Source of the DNA: Methylobacterium sp. AMS5
Lineage (GTDB): Bacteria; Pseudomonadota; Alphaproteobacteria; Rhizobiales; Beijerinckiaceae
Direction: 5' to 3'
DNA length: 64,000 bases
Assembly (NCBI RefSeq): GCF_001542815.1
Contig: NZ_CP006992.1
Coordinates: 248,001 to 312,000, forward strand
Positions 44,784 to 55,020 of this stretch are shown in pieces. The translations under genes were made by a program, and so were the position numbers. Within the stretch, counting starts at the first letter, position 1. Every line of letters starts with the position of its first letter. The notes under the pieces were generated by a model. That model was not told the DNA's origin and searched no databases. It saw only the letters and a program-made list of their open reading frames with translations.

Positions 44784-45098
44784 ATGAGCATGATTGTCGG
44801 TGACCGGGCGTCCTACCCTCAGGCCGCCGGGCTCGGTGCCGATCTCGCCCCCGCGCAGGAGGGCTTCAGCCCGGCGCGGTTGGTCAAGGCGGTCTGCACC
44901 CCGGCGAACCTGCTCGTCTGCGCCGTCGTCGCGTTCGGTTGGTTTGCGCTGCTGGGCTGGACCGGTGCCGGGCCGGATGGCTGGCAGGCCCGCCTCTGTG
45001 CCGATCTCGACCTTCAGCCGCGCTCCTGCGCCGCCGTTCAGTTCCTCAGCGAGCCGGGCCGCACCGCCGCCACGGACACCGTCGGAACCACGTCATGA
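44784..45098 (+). CDS. small membrane protein leading the efflux operon, 104 aa
   Basis: There is one clear membrane segment (LLVCAVVAFGWFALLGW, about residues 43-59) and a hydrophilic rest with two cysteines. It is the first gene after the tandem operators, and its TGA overlaps the TetR start (ATGA). Not recognised. The coupling suggests it belongs to the operon and is not a chance frame. Confidence 0.62.
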   Translation: MSMIVGDRASYPQAAGLGADLAPAQEGFSPARLVKAVCTPANLLVCAVVAFGWFALLGWTGAGPDGWQARLCADLDLQPRSCAAVQFLSEPGRTAATDTVGTTS

Positions 45099-45730
45099 GT
45101 GCTGTGGCCGGCGCTGTTATCGACGCCCGGAGCGGACAGGCGGCGCGGCGCGAGCATATCCTCGACGCGGCGGAGGCCTGCTTCGCCCGCAACGGCTTCC
45201 ACCGCACCACGATGCAGGATCTTGCCCGCGAGGCCTCGATGAGCCCAGGCAACATCTACCGTTACTTCGATTCCAAGGAGGCCGTCGTCCTCGGTCTGGC
45301 CGAGCGCGACCGCGAACGCGGTGTCGTCCTCGTCGAGTCGCTGGAGCGGGCCGGCGACAAGCGCACCGCGCTGATGGGCGTGCTCGCCCGCTTCTTCCTC
45401 GACCTCACCCGCGGGGCAGCGATCCTACGTCTCGACGTCTGGGCGGAGTCGAGCCGCAATCCGGCCATCGGCGCCATGGTCGCGTGCAGCGACGAAGAAG
45501 GCCGGACCTGGCTCATCACGATGTTCGACGCGATCAAGACTTCGCCCGATTGCGATTCGGCCGCCCTGTTCGATGCGGTCGCCCCGCTGATGAAGGGCAT
45601 CATCGTGAGCCGTGCGCTGAGTGACGATTACGATGCCGGCCCGGCCGTGGCGCAGCTTCAGGCCGTGATCGATGCCGGACTGTCCGGTCCGTTCCCCCTT
45701 TCCCACCTCGATCTGGAGACCGGCCGATGA
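45095..45730 (+). CDS. TetR/AcrR family transcriptional regulator
   Basis: The 211-residue protein has an N-terminal HTH (REHILDAAEACFARNGFHRTTMQDLAREASMSPGNIYRYF, about 19-58) and a helical ligand domain. It starts at ATG 45095, overlapping the previous stop, and its own stop overlaps the adaptor gene. It very likely represses this operon by binding the operators at 44717-44752. Confidence 0.92.
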   Translation: MSAVAGAVIDARSGQAARREHILDAAEACFARNGFHRTTMQDLAREASMSPGNIYRYFDSKEAVVLGLAERDRERGVVLVESLERAGDKRTALMGVLARFFLDLTRGAAILRLDVWAESSRNPAIGAMVACSDEEGRTWLITMFDAIKTSPDCDSAALFDAVAPLMKGIIVSRALSDDYDAGPAVAQLQAVIDAGLSGPFPLSHLDLETGR

Positions 45731-46968
45731 AAAGCGTCCGGGCCCTCGCCGTCCCCGCCTTCCTGCTCGCCGCCGCGGGCTTCGCTCCGGCCCGGGCCGA
45801 GACCGCCCCGCCCCCGGCGAAGACGGCCCCGGCTCCAGCCGTCAGCGTGGTCGAGGCCGCGCGTCAGGAGATCGTGGAACGGGTCGTCGTGACCGGGACG
45901 CTGGTCCCGCGCGACGAGATTCTCGTGACGCCCGAGATCGACGGCTACCGTCTCGTCGAGCTTCTGACCGAGGAGGGCATGCGCGTCGAGAAGGGGCAGG
46001 TGCTCGCCCGCCTCAACCGCGACCTGATCGACCGCCAGCTCACCCAGCAGAACGCGCTGATCGACAAGGTGAGCGCCGCCGTGCTCCAGGCGCAGAGCAA
46101 CATCGAACAGGCCGAGGCCGCCGAACTCGAAGCGCGGCTGGCCCATGATCGCGCCAAGCAACTGATCCAGACCGGCATCACCACCGCCGCCGTCATGGAG
46201 AACCGCACCGCCGCCCTGCGGCAGACGGAGGGTAAGCTCGCCTTCGCCCGCAACGGCTTGGCGATGGCCAAGGCGGAGCTGGCGCAGGCCAAGGCCGTGC
46301 GCGACGAACTCGAACTGCGCCTCGCCCGCACCGAGATCCGCGCGCCGGAAGCCGGCATCGTCAGCCGCCGCACGGCGCGGGTCGGAATGGCCACGTCCTC
46401 ATCGGCCGAGCCGCTGTTCCGGCTGATCGCCCGTGGCGAGATCGAGCTGGAGGCCGAGGTCATCGAGACCAAGCTTCCGCTGCTGCGCGAGGGAGCTCCC
46501 GCCTTCATCGAGATCGGCGAGGGCGAGCGCGTCACGGGCACCGTCCGTGCGGTCTATCCGGAGGTCGACAAGGCGAGCCGGCTGGGCAAGGTCCGCGTCC
46601 GCCTCGATCCCGATCCGCGCCTGCGCATCGGCACCTTCGCCCGCGGCGCCGTTGAACTCGCCCGCACCCGCGGCGTCACGGTGCCCCAGGCCTCCGTCCT
46701 CTACGGCGGCGGCAAGCGCAGCTCCGTCCTCGTCGTCGCGGAGGACAAGGTCGAGTCCCGCGAGGTCCGCACCGGCCTGTCCGACGAAGACGACATCGAG
46801 ATCCGCTCCGGCCTCTCCGAAGGCGAACGGGTCGTGGCCCGCGCCGGCAGCTTCCTGCGGGACGGCGACCGCGTCCGTCCGGTTCCGCTCGCGCGGGAGG
46901 GCCAGATACCGGCCGCAATCTCCGCAGCCCCCTCGCCGCAGGCCACCGCCGACGCCGGCTCGCGCTGA
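45727..46968 (+). CDS. RND efflux periplasmic adaptor (HlyD/MFP family)
   Basis: The 413-residue protein has a signal peptide (LAVPAFLLAAAGFAPARA), a lipoyl-like half (VTPEIDGYRLVELLTEEGMRVEKGQVLARL), a helical hairpin with heptads (about 105-200), the second lipoyl half (TEIRAPEAGIVSRR) and a beta-barrel domain. It bridges the inner-membrane pump and an outer-membrane channel. It is coupled to tetR by ATGA; the pump follows after 50 bp. Confidence 0.93.
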   Translation: MKSVRALAVPAFLLAAAGFAPARAETAPPPAKTAPAPAVSVVEAARQEIVERVVVTGTLVPRDEILVTPEIDGYRLVELLTEEGMRVEKGQVLARLNRDLIDRQLTQQNALIDKVSAAVLQAQSNIEQAEAAELEARLAHDRAKQLIQTGITTAAVMENRTAALRQTEGKLAFARNGLAMAKAELAQAKAVRDELELRLARTEIRAPEAGIVSRRTARVGMATSSSAEPLFRLIARGEIELEAEVIETKLPLLREGAPAFIEIGEGERVTGTVRAVYPEVDKASRLGKVRVRLDPDPRLRIGTFARGAVELARTRGVTVPQASVLYGGGKRSSVLVVAEDKVESREVRTGLSDEDDIEIRSGLSEGERVVARAGSFLRDGDRVRPVPLAREGQIPAAISAAPSPQATADAGSR

Positions 46969-47018
46969 GGCACTCTAAGCCTCGGCCCCATCGACATTCC
47001 TTCTGACGGGTTGCCCCG

Positions 47019-50000
47019 ATGCGCCTGAACATCTCCGCCTGGGCGATCCGGAATCCGATCGCGCCGCTCGTCCTGTTCCTCGTGCTGATGGTGCTCGGCC
47101 TCGTCAGCTTCCGGGGGCTGCCCGTCACCCGCATGCCGAACGTGGACGTGCCCATCGTCTCGGTGATGATCACGCAGGCCGGCTCGGCGCCGGCCGAGTT
47201 GCAGACCCAGGTCACGAAATGGGTCGAGGACTCGATCGCGGGCGTGCGCGGCGTCAAGCACGTCACCTCGGCGATCACGGAAGGCTCGTCCGTCACCACC
47301 GTCGAGTTCCGCCTCGAAGTGAACACCGACCGGGCCGTCAACGACGTCAAGGATGCGATCTCGAAGATCCGCATCAACCTGCCGCGCACCATCGACGAGC
47401 CGGTGATCCAGCGCGTCGAGATCACCGGCCTGCCGATCCTGATCTACGGCGTGACCTCGCCCGCGATGACGCCGGCGGAACTGTCGTGGTTCGTGGAGGA
47501 CAACGTCGCCCGCACGCTCCAGGGCGTGAAAGGCGTCGGCGGCGTCGAGCGCGTGGGCGGCGTCGCCCGCGAGATCCGCATCACCCCCCTGCCCGACCGG
47601 TTGCTGGCGCTCGGCATCACCGCCGCGGACGTGAACCGGCAGGTGCGCGTCACCTCCGCCGACATGGCGGGCGGGCGCGGCGAGGTCGGCGGGCGGGAGC
47701 AGTCGATCCGCACGCTGGCCGCTTCCCGTACCATCCGCGACCTCAAGGCCACCTCGATCGTCCTGCCCGGCGGCCGCAAGGTGCGCCTCGATGACCTCGC
47801 CACCGTCGAGGACGCAATCGAGGAACCGCGCACCTTCGCCCGCTTCAACGGCGAGCCGGTCGTCGCCTTCTCGGTCTCGCGCGGCTCGGGCGCCAGCGAT
47901 GCCGAAGTCGCCGCGGGCGTCGAGAAGAAGATCGCCGAGTTCAGCCGGGGTTATCCCGAGATCCGCTTCGAGACCATCGACTCCTCGGTCGCGGCGACGA
48001 TCGGCAGCTACGATTCGGCCATGCACACGCTGATCGAGGGCGCCGCGCTCGCCGTCCTCGTGGTGTTCCTGTTCCTGCGCGACTGGCGCGCCACGCTGAT
48101 CGCGGCGGTGGCGCTGCCGCTCTCGGTGCTGCCGACCTTCTGGGCGATGGACGCACTGGGCTTCACGCTCAACGGCATCAGCCTGCTCGCGATCACCCTA
48201 GTGACCGGCATCCTCGTGGACGACGCCATCGTCGAGATCGAGAACGTCGTGCGCCACATGCGGATGGGCAAGTCGCCCTACCGCGCCTCGATCGAGGGGG
48301 CCGACGAGATCGGGCTTGCGGTGATCGCCATCACCGCGACGCTGATCGCCGTCTTTGCCCCCGTCTCCTTCATGGGCGGCATCGCCGGCCGCTATTTCAT
48401 CCAGTTCGGGCTCACCATCGCCGTCTCGGTGTTCATGTCCCTGCTGGTGGCTCGGCTGATCACGCCCCTGCTCGCGGCCTACTTCCTGCGCGACCACGGC
48501 CACGCCGAGGAGCGGGAGGGGCCGGTGATGCGCGCCTATACCCGCCTCGTCGGCTGGTCGGTGCGCCACAAGTGGATCACCCTGTTCGTCGGGCTCGCGC
48601 TGTTTGCCGGCTCGCTCGCCTCGACCCGGCTCCTGCCCTCGGGCTTCATCCCGAAGCAGGACAACGCCCGCACCCTGTTCATGATCGAGCTGGCGCCAGG
48701 CGCGCGGCTCCCCGACACCATCGCCGTCGCCGACCGTGTGGTCGAGCGCATCCGCACGCTGCCTGAGGTGACCTCCGTCTTCGTGGATGGCGGCCGTCAG
48801 GCCGGCGGCAAGAAGGAGACGCGTCTTGCGACCCTGATCGTCAATCTCAGCCCCAAGAGCCAGCGCGCCAAGCGGCAATGGACGATCGAGACCGAGATCG
48901 CCGCTCTGCTGGCGCAGGAGCCCGACATCCGCTCCTGGAACCTGCGCGAGAACGGCCAGCGCGATCTCGCCCTCGTGGTCGGCGGCCCGGACGTCGAGGT
49001 GGTGACCGAAGTCGCCGCCCGGCTCCAGCGCGACATGGCCGCGATCCCGCACCTCGTCTCGGTGATGTCCACGGCGCCCCTGAACCGCACCGAGGTGCGC
49101 ATCCGCCCCAAGCCCGGCGCGGCGGCCGATCTCGGCGTCTCCACCGACGTGATCGCGGAGACGGTGCGGGTCGGTACCATCGGCGACATCGGCATCAACC
49201 TCGCCAAGTTCAACGCCAAGGACCGTCAGGTTCCGATCCGCGTCCAGCTGCCGGAGAGCGCCCGCGGCGCGGTCTCGCGGCTGGAGAACCTGAAAGTTCC
49301 GGCCAAGAACGGTACCGCGGTCCCGCTCGCCGCGGTGGCCGACATCGAACTCGACCAGGGCCCCGGTGCCATCGAGCGCTACGACCGCGTGGTGCGCGTC
49401 GCGGTGGAGGCCAATATGGAGGGTTCGGACGCGCTGGGCTCGCTAATCGAGCAGGCGCTCGCCACGCCGACGGCGAAAAACCTGCCGCCGGGCGTGACCA
49501 TCCGCCAGACCGGTGACGCCGAGATCATGCAGGAGGTCTTCTCCGGCTTCCTCATGGCGATGGGCGCCGGCATCATGATGGTCTACGCGGTTCTGGTGCT
49601 GCTGTTCGGCTCGTTCCTCCAGCCGCTGACGATCCTGTTCTCGCTCCCGCTCTCCATCGGCGGCGCCATCCTCGGCCTGCTGATCTGCCACATGCCGATC
49701 TCGATGCCGGTCGTCATCGGCATCCTGATGCTGATGGGCTTGGTGACGAAGAACGCGATCATGCTCGTAGACTTCGCCGTCGAGGAAATGCGCTCGGGCG
49801 TCGATCGCGTCACCGCCATCGTCGATGCCGGCCGCAAGCGGGCGCGCCCCATCGTGATGACCACCATCGCCATGGCCGCCGGCATGGTGCCGTCGGCACT
49901 CGCGCTCGGGATCGGCGGCGAGTTTCGCGCGCCGATGGCGGTGGCGGTGATCGCCGGCCTCATCGTCTCGACCCTGCTCTCGCTGGTCTTCGTCCCCGCG

Positions 50001-50117
50001 GTGTTCCTGCTGATGGACAGCCTCGGCAGCCTGATCGGCCGCGGGCTCGGCCGCTTTGTCGGCCCGCGCGACGAGGCCGGGGACGCACCACCCGCCCCGG
50101 CCGCCCATCACGGCTGA
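47019..50117 (+). CDS. RND efflux pump (AcrB/MexB-like), 1032 aa
   Basis: The full-length inner-membrane transporter begins ISAWAIRNPIAPLVLFLVLM and should have 12 membrane segments and two large periplasmic loops. The proton-relay aspartates lie in TM4 (LVTGILVDDAIVEIENV, about residue 400). The C-terminal half has GLVTKNAIMLVDFA. It exports drugs, solvents or similar by proton antiport. No outer-membrane factor gene follows, so the operon probably borrows one from elsewhere. Confidence 0.94.
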   Translation: MRLNISAWAIRNPIAPLVLFLVLMVLGLVSFRGLPVTRMPNVDVPIVSVMITQAGSAPAELQTQVTKWVEDSIAGVRGVKHVTSAITEGSSVTTVEFRLEVNTDRAVNDVKDAISKIRINLPRTIDEPVIQRVEITGLPILIYGVTSPAMTPAELSWFVEDNVARTLQGVKGVGGVERVGGVAREIRITPLPDRLLALGITAADVNRQVRVTSADMAGGRGEVGGREQSIRTLAASRTIRDLKATSIVLPGGRKVRLDDLATVEDAIEEPRTFARFNGEPVVAFSVSRGSGASDAEVAAGVEKKIAEFSRGYPEIRFETIDSSVAATIGSYDSAMHTLIEGAALAVLVVFLFLRDWRATLIAAVALPLSVLPTFWAMDALGFTLNGISLLAITLVTGILVDDAIVEIENVVRHMRMGKSPYRASIEGADEIGLAVIAITATLIAVFAPVSFMGGIAGRYFIQFGLTIAVSVFMSLLVARLITPLLAAYFLRDHGHAEEREGPVMRAYTRLVGWSVRHKWITLFVGLALFAGSLASTRLLPSGFIPKQDNARTLFMIELAPGARLPDTIAVADRVVERIRTLPEVTSVFVDGGRQAGGKKETRLATLIVNLSPKSQRAKRQWTIETEIAALLAQEPDIRSWNLRENGQRDLALVVGGPDVEVVTEVAARLQRDMAAIPHLVSVMSTAPLNRTEVRIRPKPGAAADLGVSTDVIAETVRVGTIGDIGINLAKFNAKDRQVPIRVQLPESARGAVSRLENLKVPAKNGTAVPLAAVADIELDQGPGAIERYDRVVRVAVEANMEGSDALGSLIEQALATPTAKNLPPGVTIRQTGDAEIMQEVFSGFLMAMGAGIMMVYAVLVLLFGSFLQPLTILFSLPLSIGGAILGLLICHMPISMPVVIGILMLMGLVTKNAIMLVDFAVEEMRSGVDRVTAIVDAGRKRARPIVMTTIAMAAGMVPSALALGIGGEFRAPMAVAVIAGLIVSTLLSLVFVPAVFLLMDSLGSLIGRGLGRFVGPRDEAGDAPPAPAAHHG

Positions 50118-50260
50118 CCCCCTCCCCGCATCCGCCCCTGCGATGGGCTGGCGCGGGATAGGCCGGGCGGGCAGACGGCCGCGCTTCGACACCGTCGCGC
50201 CCTTTCCGAGCGGATGCGCCGCCGCCGGCGACGGAACACCTCGGGTTCGTCTCCGACCGC

Positions 50261-51220
50261 TCAGATATCCCGGCCCTGATAGAGTCCGGGCTCTTCGATG
50301 GGCCGTCGCCTCACGCGCTTGAGAACCCGTCCGTCGATGGCCGCGAGACCGCCCCCGATGAGGGCCATGCCGATGATGTGACGAACCTCCAGGGACTCGC
50401 CCAGCACCAGCGTGCCGAGGAGGATGGCTGTCACCGGGATCAAGAAGGTGACGAGCAGGAGATTGGTCGCCCCGGCCGTCGCCAGCAGGCGAAAGTAGAG
50501 CAGGTAGGCGAGCGCGGTGGAGAGCGCCGCGATCCCGAGCACCGCACCCCAGACCGTTGCGCCCGGCATCGGCAGCGTCCACGGCCGGTCCGCGAGCAGC
50601 GCAACGGGCAGAAGCAGGAGCGTGGACGCTGTCACCTGGCCGGTCGCCGTCGCGAGCGGCGGGACGCCCATGCGCTGGAAGCGCCGTCCGAAGACGCCGG
50701 CCAGGGCGTAGGACAGGGCGGCGCCGAGCACCGCGAGCTGCGCCAGGAGAGGGCGTCCTTCGTCGGCGAATGCCGCGGCGCCGATCATGACGGCCACACC
50801 CAGGAGGCCGGTGAGCGCCCCCGCCAGCCTGTTCCCGGTCATCCGCTCGTCGGACGTCAGCAGGTGGGCGACGACGACGGTGAAGAGCGGTGTCGTGGCG
50901 TTGAGGATGGCCGCGAGCCCCGAGGCGATCTGGGTCTGCCCCCAGACGATGAGACAGAAGGGCATGACGTTGTTGAGGAGTCCCATCCCGAAAAAGGCAA
51001 CCCAAACGTCTCGGCCGCGGGGGAGGCGGATACCGGCCAGAGGCAGGGCGGCATTGAGGATCAGCGCGGCCAATCCAACGCGCAGGACGACGAGCGTCAG
51101 AGGCGGCAGCGCGGACAAAGCCACGCCCGCGAAAAAGAACGATCCGCCCCAGAGTACGGACAGTCCAAGCAGCATCGCCCATTCGAACGGCGACATGGTG
51201 TGGTTGACGACGGTTGGCAT
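50261..51220 (-). CDS. EamA/DMT family transporter
   Basis: The 319-residue protein has ten membrane segments in two EamA repeats (FEWAMLLGLSVLWGGSFFFAG; LLAQLAVLGAALSYALAGVFG) and the typical PLFTVVVAHLL and LLVTFLIPVTAILLGTLVLGE. Such carriers export amino acids or metabolites; the substrate is unknown. It is convergent with the RND pump gene. Confidence 0.9.
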   Translation of the reverse strand: MPTVVNHTMSPFEWAMLLGLSVLWGGSFFFAGVALSALPPLTLVVLRVGLAALILNAALPLAGIRLPRGRDVWVAFFGMGLLNNVMPFCLIVWGQTQIASGLAAILNATTPLFTVVVAHLLTSDERMTGNRLAGALTGLLGVAVMIGAAAFADEGRPLLAQLAVLGAALSYALAGVFGRRFQRMGVPPLATATGQVTASTLLLLPVALLADRPWTLPMPGATVWGAVLGIAALSTALAYLLYFRLLATAGATNLLLVTFLIPVTAILLGTLVLGESLEVRHIIGMALIGGGLAAIDGRVLKRVRRRPIEEPGLYQGRDI

Positions 51221-51449
51221 GAGGAGGCTCCGGCAAGTCCGAGCCCGTGCCTACGGCCCCATCCCGACGCCGCGCATCCCGCTTCCTGCTTTCGAATCCC
51301 CCTGCGCCGCCGCTCGAGCCGCGTCCGGCCCGATGGCATCAGGCCGGCATCTCCCGGTCTTTGTCTGAGGCGCATTCTTTCGACGAACCGGTGATCGCCT
51401 CATCGCAATTCGCTTGCGCGTGATACTCGGGAACGGCCGAAGCGACGCC

Positions 51450-52517
51450 CTACCGTGACCGGTCGAGCAACCCCGAGACCACGCGGGCGGTGTAGTCCAC
51501 CATCGGCACGATGCGGGAATAGTTGAGCCGCGTCGGGCCGATCACGCCGACGACACCGACGATCTTCTGCGCGCTGTCGCGGAAGGGGGCGGCGATCATC
51601 GAGGAGCCGGAGAGCGAGAACAGCTTGTTCTCCGAGCCGATGAAGATGCGCACACCGTCGCCCTGCTCGGCCCGCGCCAGCAGCTCGATCACATCCTTCT
51701 GCGTCTCGAGATCGTTGAACAGCAGGCGGATGCGCTCCAAGTCTTCGGCGGCGCGCAGGTCGTCCAGAAGATTGGCCTGTCCCCGCACGATGAGCTGGCG
51801 CGCCTCGGACGGGCCGACCGTGGTGGCGAGCCCGGCATCGACCAGACGCTCGGTCAGAGCGTCGAGCTCCTGCTTCATCTCCTTGCGGCCGTTCTCGATA
51901 TCGGCACGCAGGGTGTCGAGGGTGCGGCCGCGCAGGCGGGCGTTGAGGAAGTTCGACGCCTCCTGCAGCGCCCCTGCCGGAAGACCCGGCGGCAGATCGA
52001 CGAGGCGGTTCTCCACCGTGCCGTCGATCGACACCAGAACCACGAGCGCCCGTTCGGCATCGAGCCGCACGAACTCCACATGCTTGAGCCCGGCATCGAC
52101 CTTGGTGGTCAGCACCACGCCCGCCCCGCGGGAAATGCCCGAAAGCAGCGAGGACGCCTCGGCCAGGGCCGAATCGAAGGTGTGGCGCGAGGCGGCCGCC
52201 TGCATCTGCGCCTCGATGCGCGCCTTCTCGGCGAGATCGACGTCGCCGATCTCCATCATCGCATCGACGAAGAAGCGCAGGCCCAGCTCCGTCGGCAGGC
52301 GCCCGGACGAGGTGTGGGGCGCGAAGATCAACCCGGAATGCTCCAGATCCGCCATCACGTTGCGGATCGAAGCCGGAGACAGGCTCATCGGCAGGATGCG
52401 CGCGAGATTGCGCGACCCCACCGGCTCGCCGGTGGTGACGTAGCTCTCGACGATCTGCCGGAAGATCTCTCGGGAGCGCTCGTTGAGGGCGGCGAGCGCT
52501 TGGGTTTGAGGATTCAC
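51450..52517 (-). CDS. hrcA: heat-inducible transcription repressor HrcA
   Basis: The 355-residue protein has a winged-helix N-terminus ([22 protein letters not shown], then [36 protein letters not shown]), a GAF-like middle and the C-terminal [24 protein letters not shown]. HrcA represses heat-shock chaperone genes by binding CIRCE. No CIRCE (TTAGCACTC-N9-GAGTGCTAA) was seen in this window. It is divergent from the rph-rdgB-hemW run, a common alphaproteobacterial arrangement. Confidence 0.95.
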   Translation of the reverse strand: MNPQTQALAALNERSREIFRQIVESYVTTGEPVGSRNLARILPMSLSPASIRNVMADLEHSGLIFAPHTSSGRLPTELGLRFFVDAMMEIGDVDLAEKARIEAQMQAAASRHTFDSALAEASSLLSGISRGAGVVLTTKVDAGLKHVEFVRLDAERALVVLVSIDGTVENRLVDLPPGLPAGALQEASNFLNARLRGRTLDTLRADIENGRKEMKQELDALTERLVDAGLATTVGPSEARQLIVRGQANLLDDLRAAEDLERIRLLFNDLETQKDVIELLARAEQGDGVRIFIGSENKLFSLSGSSMIAAPFRDSAQKIVGVVGVIGPTRLNYSRIVPMVDYTARVVSGLLDRSR

Positions 52518-52951
52518 GATGGGCTAAAGGGCCTCGATCAAGGAGATGAGCACCTGACGAATGCAGGATCCTGACGAATGATTGTGGGCGCTTGGGCGCC
52601 GCCGATCAATCCTGCTCTGCCGCGACGTTGCGGACGAGCGCCGGACCACACCCAACCGGCGAACGACGCCCCGCGCGGCTTTAGCAGGCGGCTGCAGACG
52701 TCTGACGAGGGAGAACGATCATCTCCATCTCGGTCGAACTTCGCGCCGAGCGTGAGGCGTGCTGACGGGATGAAGCGTCGGCTGCCGCACTGCCCGACAT
52801 CGACAACCGGCTTCCAGAGAATGGTTCACTCCGCCCCGAGACTTCTCCAGCAGCCTGCTAGCCGAGAAATGATTGGGATCGTTCTGCGTCCCCGAGGCGT
52901 TTCATCACCAGGGCAGCGTTTCGAACCGCGATTCGCTGCCCCATTGCCCGA
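52518..52951. other. divergent intergenic region between hrcA and the His-rich gene
   Basis: About 430 bp without a convincing gene. Frames crossing it have no recognisable content. It should hold the promoters of hrcA (leftward) and of the gene at 52952 (rightward). Confidence 0.45.
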
Positions 52952-53260
52952 ATGAAGATGGAGCTTCCGATAGTGCTGACTGGCGCACGAAAGACCCTGG
53001 TCAAGGTCGCCGCACTGGCGATTGCGGTCACCGGCTTGAGCCTCGCTTCGGCGCCGCGCGCTGCGCAGGCTGCCCCGCTCCCGATCCAAACCGAGGCGAC
53101 CGCACCCGCTGGCGATATGATCGAGCAGGCGCAGTACCGCGGCGATCGCCGTCACTACCGCCGCCACATGCGTCACCGTGGTCATTGGCACCGCCACCAC
53201 CGCTTCGGTGGCCCGCGCCATCACCACCACCGCGGTCACATGAACCACCGCCGCTGGTGA
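52952..53260 (+). CDS. exported His/Arg-rich small protein, 102 aa
   Basis: A signal peptide (LVKVAALAIAVTGLSLASAP, cleavage near AQAA) is followed by a short linker and a C-terminal third dominated by His, Arg and Gly (RHYRRHMRHRGHWHRHH, HHHHRGHMNHRR). Such sequences bind divalent metals such as Ni, Zn or Cu; a periplasmic metal sink is a reasonable guess. It ends 24 bp before a strong terminator. The start could also be the second ATG (52958). Confidence 0.75.
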   Translation: MKMELPIVLTGARKTLVKVAALAIAVTGLSLASAPRAAQAAPLPIQTEATAPAGDMIEQAQYRGDRRHYRRHMRHRGHWHRHHRFGGPRHHHHRGHMNHRRW

Positions 53261-53283
53261 CCGGCCGGAAGGTCGTCTGAAGG

Positions 53284-53311
53284 GCCGCCGTCGCGAGACG
53301 GCGGCTTTTTT
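53284..53311 (+). terminator. Rho-independent terminator of the His-rich gene
   Basis: A 9-bp perfect stem GCCGCCGTC/GACGGCGGC with loop GCGA is followed by six T. It separates the His-rich gene from rph. Confidence 0.93.
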
Positions 53312-53597
53312 CATGCCGGAGGCTGGTCTGGCGCGAAAAGGCGCGAGTCCAGGGACATCGTTCGAAGTCGCCTGAGCGGCTTCGCGGCGCGAAGAGCGCC
53401 GTACGGAGCGGGCTTTTGAGGACTTCGATCCTGAAAAGCATCGAACGGAGCGGAAGCCCGAAAAACCGAGACTGTTCGCGCAGGCGGGCGCCGGCGACGA
53501 AGGCCGGCACGAAACCAGAGCCGGGCGACGGTTGCCGCGGAGGCGGGCAGCGCCTAAGAGCCCGGGCTTCGATTTCCGATACGGGAGCTTACCAAGC
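53312..53597. promoter_or_regulatory. rph upstream region
   Basis: The 286 bp between the terminator and rph contain no recognisable gene. Because the terminator isolates it from the left, the rph-rdgB-hemW promoter should lie here. No clear -35/-10 pair is visible. Confidence 0.4.
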
Positions 53598-54311
53598 ATG
53601 CGGCCCTCGAAGCGCGCGGCGGACGCGATGCGCGACGTCACGCTGGAGCGGGCCGTCGCCCGCTACGCGGAAGGCTCCTGCCTCGTCACCTTCGGCAACA
53701 CCCGCGTGCTTTGCACCGCCTCGCTGGAAGAGCGCGGCCCGCCGTGGCTGCGCGGTTCGGGCAAGGGCTGGGTCACCGCCGAATATGCGATGCTGCCCCG
53801 CGCCACCCACGAGCGCACCCGCCGCGAGGTCAATTCCGGCAAGCCGTCGGGCCGGACGCAGGAGATCCAGCGGCTGATCGGCCGCTCCCTGCGCGCGGTC
53901 ACGAACCTGCCGGCCCTGGGCGAGCGCCAGATCACCGTCGATTGCGACGTGATCCAGGCCGACGGCGGCACCCGCACCGCCTCGATCACAGGTGCCTGGG
54001 TGGCGCTCCACGATTGCTTCGCCTGGATGCGGGCCCGCTCGATCATCTCGGTCGATCCCCTGAAGGACCATGTCGCGGCCGTCTCCTGCGGCATCTACAA
54101 GGGCCAGCCGGTGCTCGACCTCGACTACGCCGAGGACTCGGCGGCCGAAACGGACGCGAACTTCGTCGTCACCGGCAAGGGCGGCATCGTCGAGGTGCAG
54201 GGCACCGCCGAGATGGAGCCGTTCACGGACGAACAGTTCCTCGAATTGCTGCGGCTCGCCAAAGGCGGCGTGGCGCAGCTCGTCGAGCTGCAGCGGAAGG
54301 TCATCGCGTGA
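53598..54311 (+). CDS. rph: ribonuclease PH
   Basis: The 237-residue protein is full-length: [56 protein letters not shown], then [20 protein letters not shown] and [18 protein letters not shown]. It is a phosphorolytic 3' exonuclease that trims tRNA precursors and rRNA. I use ATG 53598; the upstream frame is unlike the family. It overlaps rdgB by GTGA. Confidence 0.97.
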   Translation: MRPSKRAADAMRDVTLERAVARYAEGSCLVTFGNTRVLCTASLEERGPPWLRGSGKGWVTAEYAMLPRATHERTRREVNSGKPSGRTQEIQRLIGRSLRAVTNLPALGERQITVDCDVIQADGGTRTASITGAWVALHDCFAWMRARSIISVDPLKDHVAAVSCGIYKGQPVLDLDYAEDSAAETDANFVVTGKGGIVEVQGTAEMEPFTDEQFLELLRLAKGGVAQLVELQRKVIA

Positions 54312-54943
54312 GCGGGCATCGCATCCTCTCGGGCAAGGTCGTCATCGCGACCCACAATGCCGGCAAGCTCGTGGAGATGCGCGAGCTGCTGGCCCCGTTC
54401 GGGGTCGAGGCGGTCTCGGCCGGCGAACTCGGCCTTCCGGAGCCGGACGAGACCGGCACGATGTTCTCGGAGAACGCGGCGATCAAGGCGCACGCCGCGG
54501 CCAAGGCCTCGGGCCTGCCGGCCTTCGCCGACGATTCCGGCCTCTGCGTCGATGCGCTGGACGGCGCGCCCGGGCTGTTCTCCGCCCGCTGGGCCGGCCC
54601 GGACAAGGATTTCTCCGGCGCGATGGCCCGGATCGCCGCCGAACTCGACACGCGCGGCGCCGCGGACCGGCGTGCCCACTTCGTCTCGGCCCTGGTTCTG
54701 GCGTGGCCCGATGGCCATACCGAGCTGTTCGAGGGCCGCGTCTTCGGTGATCTGGTGGAGCCGCGCGGTAACCTCGGCTTCGGCTACGATCCGATGTTCC
54801 GTCCCGAGGGCATGGACCGCACCTTCGGCGAGATTTCCTCGGAGGAGAAGCACGGCGTCGATTGGCAGAGCGGCAACGCGCTCTCGCATCGGGCGCGGGC
54901 CTTCGTCGAGCTTGCGAAGGCGTGCCTGCGTCGGCCGGACTGA
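54308..54943 (+). CDS. rdgB: RdgB/HAM1 family XTP/dITP pyrophosphatase
   Basis: The 211-residue protein starts at GTG 54308, overlapping the rph stop. Motifs are [65 protein letters not shown] and SHRARAF. It hydrolyses non-canonical purine nucleotides (dITP, XTP). The rph-rdgB-hemW order is typical of the class. Confidence 0.96.
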   Translation: MSGHRILSGKVVIATHNAGKLVEMRELLAPFGVEAVSAGELGLPEPDETGTMFSENAAIKAHAAAKASGLPAFADDSGLCVDALDGAPGLFSARWAGPDKDFSGAMARIAAELDTRGAADRRAHFVSALVLAWPDGHTELFEGRVFGDLVEPRGNLGFGYDPMFRPEGMDRTFGEISSEEKHGVDWQSGNALSHRARAFVELAKACLRRPD

Positions 54944-55020
54944 GCTTCCGCCCGGCGTTTGGCGTGCATACATCAAGCGTGAAAGATGGAAGGCGCTCCG
55001 CTCGAACGCCGACATCCCAT

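Noticed and set aside
52518..52951. CIRCE element upstream of hrcA
   Set aside because: No TTAGCACTC-N9-GAGTGCTAA-like sequence is present in the region.
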